Below, in pieces: positions 60,644 to 64,000 of a stretch of 64,000 nucleotides of DNA (position 1 is its first letter; the number at the start of each line of letters is the position of its first letter). The stretch is taken from NCBI RefSeq assembly GCF_042680605.1, contig NZ_JBHUEE010000012.1:1-64000 (forward strand), given 5' to 3'. The notes beneath the pieces are model-generated. The model did not search any database and was not told the origin of the DNA. It worked only from the letters and a program-made list of their open reading frames with translations. The position numbers and the translations under genes are program-made. This stretch comes from Allobogoriella deserti (GTDB lineage Bacteria; Actinomycetota; Actinomycetes; Actinomycetales; Actinomycetaceae).

Positions 60644-61740
60644 GCGAGAACAACGCCACCGTCGCGACCGAGGCACCTCCCGCCGGCTCCGGGCGCGGCC
60701 TCACGATCGCCGTCGTCGGTGCCACCGGGCAGGTCGGCCGTGTGATGCGGACCCTGCTCGAGGAGCGGGACTTCCCGGCGACGCGCGTGCGGTTCTTCGC
60801 CTCCGCGCGGTCCGCCGGGACAACCCTGCCGTTCCGCGGTGAGGACATCGTCGTGGAGGACATCACCACCGAGGACCTCGGCGGCATCGACATCGCCGTG
60901 TTCTCGGCCGGCGGGTCCGCCTCGCGCCAGCACGCGCCGCGATTCGCCGCGGCTGGTGCCGTCGTGGTGGACAACTCCTCGGCGTGGCGCAACGACCCGG
61001 AGGTGCCGCTGGTCGTCTCCGAGGTCAACCCGCATGCGCTGGCCGACCGCCCCAAGGGCATCGTGGCCAACCCGAACTGCACCACGATGGCGGCCATGCC
61101 CGTCCTCAAGGTGCTGGACGCCGAGGCGGGCCTGAGCCGTCTCGTCGCCTCGACCTACCAGGCCGTCTCCGGGTCGGGCCTGAAAGGCGTGCGGGAACTG
61201 GAGAGCCAGGCGCGCGCCGCCGTCGACCAGGACCTCGCCGGATTGACGCTCGACGGCTCCGCCGTCGACTTCCCCGAACCGGAGGCGTACGTCGCGCCCA
61301 TCGCCTTCGACGTCGTCGCCCTCGCCGGGGACCTCGTCGACGACGGCTCTGGGGAGACCAACGAGGAGCAGAAACTGCGGAACGAGTCCCGCAAGATCCT
61401 CGAGCTGCCGGACCTGCCGGTCTCCGGGACGTGTGTTCGGGTCCCGGTCTTCACCGGCCACGCCCTGTCCATCAACGCCGAGTTCGCCCGGCCCATCAGC
61501 CCGGAACGGGCGCGGCAGCTGCTCGCCGACGCGCCCGGCGTCGAACTCGCGGACGTCCCGACTCCGTTGCAGGCAGCCGGCAAGGACCCGAGCTTCGTCG
61601 GCAGGATCCGTCAGGACTCCTCCGTGCCGGACGGACGGGGGCTGGCCCTCTTCGTCACGGGGGACAACCTGCGCAAGGGAGCAGCGCTGAACACCGTCCA
61701 GATCGCCGAGATTCTCGCCCAGCAGCTCACGCCGGCCTGA
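60640..61740 (+). CDS. asd: aspartate-semialdehyde dehydrogenase
   Basis: This 366-residue protein has TIAVVGATGQVGRVMRTLLEE, SSAWRNDPEVPLVVSEVN, and the catalytic cysteine in IVANPNCTTMAAMPVL, followed by YQAVSGSGLKGVREL and a late GHALSINAEF. It reduces aspartyl phosphate to aspartate semialdehyde, the precursor of ectoine as well. It is co-translated with lysC (ATGA). A 21-residue N-terminal extension is Ala/Glu-rich. Confidence 0.95.
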
Positions 61741-62140
61741 CCGCACCAGGCCGCGACCGCACGCCGGTCGGGTGTGGGCGCCGACCGGAGGGTCGGTGCC
61801 TCTCCCGGCCGGCGTGTTTGCGTTGACGCGGAGGTTCGCACAGGTCGGGCAGCACAGGATTGACGAGTCGGCACAGGATTGACGAGTCGGCACACCTGGG
61901 GCGGCGTCGGTGCACGTCAGGTCCATCGGTGCAGGTCACCGCACTGTCACCGGGGTCACACCCCTCGGATTCGTCTCACCATATGGACTAGATTTCGGGT
62001 GTGTTTCCGAGCGGTCATCGGCCCGCGGTTTCCCGCAGGAGAATGCGGGGTTCAGCGGATGCACAGCCTCCTGCGGCGCCCTCGGGCCAGGCTCGATCCG
62101 GTACCGGACGGGCGCAGAACTGCTTACGGTAGTCAGCGGT
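61741..62140. other. 400-bp gap between asd and ectA
   Basis: It holds the 19-bp tandem repeat (61850-61895) and then the ectA control region. Promoter-like boxes are TAGATT (61989-61994) and a TACGGT (62125-62130) 10 nt before the ectA start. TGTCACCGGGGTCACA (61945-61960) is an imperfect dyad. No gene is seen. The AT-richer patch around 61970-62000 is unusual for the region. Confidence 0.5.
61850..61895 (+). repeat. two-and-a-half tandem copies of the 19-bp unit
   Basis: The unit found at 12522 recurs at 61850-61868 (first two bases changed) and 61869-61887 (exact), with an 8-bp partial copy after. As at 12522, it lies downstream of a plus-strand gene (asd) in the same orientation. Confidence 0.93.
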
Positions 62141-62674
62141 ATGCCGACGAGAACGCAGCACGAGACTGACGATCCGCCGACCGACACGACCCCGGAGTCC
62201 GCTCCGCTGACGATCCGTCCGACCACGGCGGCCGACGGCGCCGAGATGTGGCACCTGGCCCGCGGAGGCGGTCTCGACCTGAACTCGTCGTACGCCTACC
62301 TGCTCTACGCACGCGACTTCGCCGACACGTGCCGGGTCGCGACTGTCGACGGCAACGTCGTCGGGTTCGTCATGGCGCACCGGCCGCCCGGGCGGCCGCG
62401 CAGCGTCTTCGTGTGGCAGGTGGGCGTCTCGCCCGCAGCCCGTGGCCGCGGCGTCGCCGGGAGAATGATCGAGGACCTCCTCGACACGCTCGACGTCGAC
62501 ACCCTCGAGGCGACGGTGACCGAGTCCAACGGCGCCTCCCGCGCGCTGTTCGGCTCGATCGCCCGCAACCACGGCAGCGAGGTGGTGTGGCACGACTTCA
62601 TCCGCACGGAGGACTTCCCGGACGGCCACGAGGCCGAACCCCTCCTGCAGATCGACCTCACGGGGCGGAGCTGA
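62141..62674 (+). CDS. ectA: L-2,4-diaminobutyric acid acetyltransferase
   Basis: This 177-residue GNAT protein has LDLNSSYAYLLYARDFADTC (typical of EctA), the acetyl-CoA site VSPAARGRGVAGRMIED, and LEATVTESNGASRALF. It acetylates diaminobutyrate in ectoine synthesis, the second step. A 25-residue Thr/Asp/Pro-rich N-terminus precedes the domain. The ATG at 62141 is preferred over the upstream open frame. It is followed by ectB after 82 bp; ectC would be beyond the right edge. Confidence 0.93.
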   Translation: MPTRTQHETDDPPTDTTPESAPLTIRPTTAADGAEMWHLARGGGLDLNSSYAYLLYARDFADTCRVATVDGNVVGFVMAHRPPGRPRSVFVWQVGVSPAARGRGVAGRMIEDLLDTLDVDTLEATVTESNGASRALFGSIARNHGSEVVWHDFIRTEDFPDGHEAEPLLQIDLTGRS

Positions 62675-62756
62675 GAACGCTCCCGTGAATCCCCACGAGC
62701 CCGGACCGCCGGGCGCCAAGGAGGCCACTCAGCAGGCCATGACACAAAGGAACCGC

Positions 62757-64000
62757 ATGTCCATCACGCCCGCGACAGATGCCACCGAGCTCGAGTCCGG
62801 AGTCCGCAGCTACTCACGCAACTGGCCGGTCGTCTTCGACCGCGCCGTCGGAGCCACCCTGTACACGGAGGACGGTGCCGAGTACCTCGACTTCTTCGCC
62901 GGCGCCGGCACGCTCAACTACGGCCACAACAACCCGCAGCTGAAGAAGGCGCTGCTCGAGTACCTCACGGACGACAAGATCGTCCACTCGCTCGACATGC
63001 TCACCACCGCGCGCCGTGACTTCCTGACCACGTTCGCCGAGAAGATCCTCCGGCCCCGCGGCCTCGACCACAAGGTGATGTTCCCCGGGCCCGGGGGCGC
63101 CAACGCCGTCGAGGCGGCGCTCAAGCTGGCCCGGAAGGTCACCGGCCGCGAGGCGGTCGTCTCCTTCACCAACGCCTTCCACGGCATGACCCTCGGCGCG
63201 CTGTCGGTGACCGGCAACTCGATGAAGCGCGGCGGCGCCGGCATCCCCCTCGTGCACGCCACCCCGATGCCGTACGACGACTACTTCGACGGTGACGTGC
63301 CGGACTTCATGTACTTCGAGCGCCTGCTCGAGGACGCCGGCTCCGGACTCAACGAGCCTGCCGCAGTCGTCGTCGAGACGGTGCAGGGCGAAGGCGGGAT
63401 GAACACCGCCCGGATCGAGTGGTTGCAGCAGCTCCAGGAGCTGTGCCGCAGCCACGAGATGCTCCTCATCGTCGACGACATCCAGATGGGCTGCGGCCGC
63501 ACCGGCGGCTTCTTCAGCTTCGAGGAGGCCGGGATCGTCCCGGACATCATCACGCTGTCGAAGTCCATCTCGGGCTACGGCATGCCGTTGGCGCTGACCC
63601 TGGTGCGTCCCGAGCTCGACGTCTTCGAGCCGGGCGAGCACAACGGCACCTTCCGGGGTTTCGCCCCGGCGTTCGTCACCGGCACCGAGGCGATCAACAC
63701 CTACTGGTCGGACGAGACGCTGCAGCGCTCCACGGCCGACAAGGGTGCCGTCATCGAGTCCACGCTCAACGCCCTGGTGGCCAAGTACCCGGACGCCGGG
63801 CTGGTGGCCAAGGGCCGCGGCCTGGCACGGGGGCTGCAGTTCGAGGAGGCCGAGAAGGCTTCCGAGGTCTGCCGCGCCTGCTTCGAGCGGGGGATGATCC
63901 TGGAGACCTCCGGTCCGCTCGACGAGGTGGCGAAGTTCCTGCCACCGCTGACCATCACCGAGGACGAGCTCGGGCGCGGCCTGAGCATCTTCACCGACGC
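62757..64000 (+). CDS. ectB: diaminobutyrate--2-oxoglutarate aminotransferase (cut by right edge)
   Basis: The open frame runs from an ATG behind AAAGGAA to the window edge: 414 codons, nearly full length. The PLP-dependent class III aminotransferase has MFPGPGGANAVEAALKLAR, NAFHGMTLGALSVTGN, IVDDIQMGCGRTGGFFSFE and the Schiff-base lysine in ITLSKSISGYGMPLAL (about residue 269). EctB makes diaminobutyrate from aspartate semialdehyde, provided by lysC-asd just upstream. The stop codon is not in the window. Confidence 0.94.
   Translation, partial: MSITPATDATELESGVRSYSRNWPVVFDRAVGATLYTEDGAEYLDFFAGAGTLNYGHNNPQLKKALLEYLTDDKIVHSLDMLTTARRDFLTTFAEKILRPRGLDHKVMFPGPGGANAVEAALKLARKVTGREAVVSFTNAFHGMTLGALSVTGNSMKRGGAGIPLVHATPMPYDDYFDGDVPDFMYFERLLEDAGSGLNEPAAVVVETVQGEGGMNTARIEWLQQLQELCRSHEMLLIVDDIQMGCGRTGGFFSFEEAGIVPDIITLSKSISGYGMPLALTLVRPELDVFEPGEHNGTFRGFAPAFVTGTEAINTYWSDETLQRSTADKGAVIESTLNALVAKYPDAGLVAKGRGLARGLQFEEAEKASEVCRACFERGMILETSGPLDEVAKFLPPLTITEDELGRGLSIFTD

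Overview
This is a dense, very GC-rich actinobacterial chromosome segment. Codon use is strongly G/C-ending, GTG starts are common, and many genes have a TAnnnT box 6-8 nt before the start codon, as on leaderless actinobacterial mRNAs. The gene set (ECF41 sigma factor with a carboxymuconolactone-decarboxylase partner, F420-type luciferase-like oxidoreductase, lysC with an internal start followed by asd, ectoine genes, LytR-C and NlpC/P60 wall proteins) fits an environmental, osmotolerant member of the Micrococcales. The species cannot be named from the sequence. There is no transposase, integrase or prophage gene; the mobile-looking DNA is short palindromic or tandem repeats.

Layout. 0.3-1.0 kb: metallo-beta-lactamase-fold hydrolase. 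1.2-6.4 kb: sugar ABC transporter (ATPase, permease, lipoprotein), LacI regulator and RbsD/FucU-type mutarotase, behind a perfect symmetric lac-type operator. 6.5-14.1 kb: L-rhamnose catabolism (aldo/keto reductase, LacI regulator, mutarotase, isomerase, aldolase-dehydrogenase fusion, kinase) with two matching operators. 14.2-19.5 kb: carboxylesterase, ThuA-like protein, three small membrane-tethered proteins and a polytopic membrane protein of unknown function. 19.7-29.4 kb: molybdenum locus (modABC with a TOBE regulator and an F420-type enzyme, then mogA/moaB, mobA, moaC, moeA, moeZ) with a maleylacetate-reductase-like gene inside it. 29.5-40 kb: TetR plus ABC exporter, two bacterial PH-domain proteins, MarR plus MFS exporter, metZ-like gene, MarR, upp. 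40-45.5 kb: tadA, acylphosphatase, sirtuin, small hypothetical, FAD oxidase, tRNA-Ser(CGA), ECF41 sigma/CMD pair. 45.5-49.4 kb: a compact pterin-type cluster (MDR dehydrogenase, PTPS-like protein with an altered zinc motif, glycosyltransferase, and a GTP cyclohydrolase II-RibD reductase fusion), the best candidate for an undescribed pathway. 49.4-55.3 kb: transporters, amidotransferase, LytR-C protein, VapB-like protein, and an NlpC/P60 hydrolase behind a likely c-di-AMP riboswitch. 55.5-64 kb: tRNA-Ser(GGA), SRP RNA, dnaX, recR, lysC, asd, ectA and ectB (cut by the right edge).

Two themes stand out. Regulators sit beside well-formed operators: symmetric LacI sites, paired MarR sites 21 bp apart, and an ECF41 promoter. 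The DNA also carries several classes of short repeats: a 19-bp tandem unit at three loci, a near-perfect 36-bp palindrome after the maleylacetate reductase gene, and a 50-bp palindrome inside the moeZ reading frame that adds about 18 residues where the family has none.
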